From Georgenia satyanarayanai (lineage in GTDB: Bacteria; Actinomycetota; Actinomycetes; Actinomycetales; Actinomycetaceae), in the NCBI RefSeq assembly GCF_009193135.1, contig NZ_VUKC01000013.1, positions 1 to 64,000 on the forward strand: 64,000 nt of DNA. Direction: 5' to 3'. The notes below the pieces were generated by a model, which was given only the letters and a program-made list of their open reading frames with translations, searched no databases and was not told the DNA's origin. Both the position numbers and the translations under genes were made by a program. Positions 63,500 through 64,000 of this stretch are shown here, piece after piece (the first letter of the stretch is position 1; each line of letters starts with the position of its first letter).

Positions 63500-64000
63500 A
63501 TGAGCACCGCCACCGCCACCCCCGCCCGGCACCGCGTCGAGCAGGCACCGCGCCGCCCCGGCGTCGTGCGCACGCTGTTCGCCCGCGTGCTGCCCGGCGT
63601 GCTGCTCGTGGCGCTGCTCGCCCTCCTCGGGGCGCTCATCCTCGTCCCCCGCCTCCTCGGCTGGGCCCCGCTCACCGTCCTCAGCGGCTCGATGGAGCCG
63701 ACCATCCCGACCGGCAGCCAGATCGTCATCTCCCCGGTCACCGACGCCGGGTCGCTCGAGGTGGGTGACGTCGTCACCGTCATGCCCTACCCGGACGACC
63801 CCACCCTCGTCACGCACCGCATCGTCGAGCGGGCCGAGACCCCGGCGGGCCCGACCTTCACCACCCAGGGCGACGCGAACGACGTCGTCGACCCGTGGGA
63901 GGTCACCGAGACGCAGCTGCGCGGCGAGGTCCGCTACTGGGTGCCCGCCGCCGGCTACCTCGCCACCGCCCTGTCCGCCCACACCAAGGCGATCGGCACG
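63500..64000 (+). CDS. sipW: Signal peptidase I, SipW type, truncated by window end
   Basis: 167 residues visible, open at the end. Membrane anchor (about 31-50), catalytic Ser64 in SGSMEPTI and a His (His106, VTHRIVE) where ordinary bacterial enzymes have Lys, i.e. the ER/SipW (S26B) subclass. GGAG before the ATG at 63500. Cotranscribed with its likely substrate immediately upstream. Too short at the window edge to see the second membrane segment. Confidence 0.85.
   Translation, partial: MSTATATPARHRVEQAPRRPGVVRTLFARVLPGVLLVALLALLGALILVPRLLGWAPLTVLSGSMEPTIPTGSQIVISPVTDAGSLEVGDVVTVMPYPDDPTLVTHRIVERAETPAGPTFTTQGDANDVVDPWEVTETQLRGEVRYWVPAAGYLATALSAHTKAIGT

Noticed and set aside
62674-63783. 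Upstream extension of the phosphatase-like gene
   Set aside because: Antisense to the SipW substrate and peptidase genes; a signal peptide begins right after 62673.

Overview
This is a very GC-rich window (GC at third codon positions throughout, GTG starts common, ATGA/GTGA start-stop overlaps everywhere) from a motile actinobacterium. The chemotaxis genes, the DUF3263 / LytR_C / DUF3027 / DUF2530 genes, the XPB helicase pair, a lone GroEL with CIRCE operators, a WXG100 protein, and a SipW-type exported protein with a sortase-anchored phosphatase all fit the Micrococcales (Cellulomonas / Georgenia / Bogoriellaceae-like). The genus is inference. I see no transposase, integrase, phage gene, CRISPR array, tRNA or rRNA. 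The first ~75 bases are C/G homopolymer runs that look like a contig edge or sequencing artefact, and the last gene runs off the 3' end.

Layout. 1-12.8 kb: chemotaxis locus. It has four methyl-accepting receptors (the first 5'-truncated), cheA, cheW, cheB, cheR and a tandem cheY-cheX-cheY-cheX block. Five successive genes overlap by 4 nt. Two transcription units (receptor 2; cheA onward) share a 57-bp promoter block that looks like a sigma-28 (FliA/WhiG class) promoter followed by a conserved GTGCGC-AGGAW-GCGCAC hairpin. 12.8-20.6 kb: SGNH hydrolase, uracil-DNA glycosylase, DUF3263, LytR_C protein, groEL with two CIRCE operators, an MgtC-like membrane protein, and two HD-type phosphohydrolase paralogues flanking a WXG100 gene. 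20.7-29.7 kb: an apparently complete molybdenum-cofactor and molybdate-uptake island (mog, moaE, moaA, moaD, moaC, moeZ, moeA, mobA, a molybdate-sensing HTH protein, modABC). It covers GTP to pyranopterin, sulfur carrier and its activation, Mo insertion, nucleotide attachment and Mo import.

29.8-37.9 kb (mostly minus strand): a two-component system, a YtcJ-type amidohydrolase, a NYN nuclease-like protein, a PspA / TPM-domain membrane-stress pair and an NrtR-type NUDIX regulator. 38.0-47.6 kb: a Gfo/Idh/MocA oxidoreductase, XPB helicase, its helicase-associated partner, a double-SseB protein, then cold-shock protein, DUF3027 and an MFS transporter. 47.7-54.4 kb: a sugar utilisation operon (binding protein, two permeases, GH3 beta-glucosidase) divergent from its LacI regulator across a perfect palindromic operator. 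54.4-59.6 kb: DUF2530, an NCS2/AzgA purine permease, a MetE-like protein, and a MarR-MFS efflux pair. 59.7-64 kb: PdxK/ThiD kinase, an LPXTG-anchored purple-acid-phosphatase-like protein, and a SipW-substrate / signal peptidase pair cut by the window end.

Most of the genes are conventional. The unusual signals are non-coding: the shared chemotaxis promoter plus 5' hairpin, a three-copy ~90-bp intergenic inverted-repeat element whose G-rich end abuts the stop codon of a minus-strand gene each time, a strongly leaderless promoter style (TANNNT then 6-7 nt then start codon), the CIRCE-embedded groEL promoter with a possible short RNA upstream, and hairpin-rich convergent gaps.
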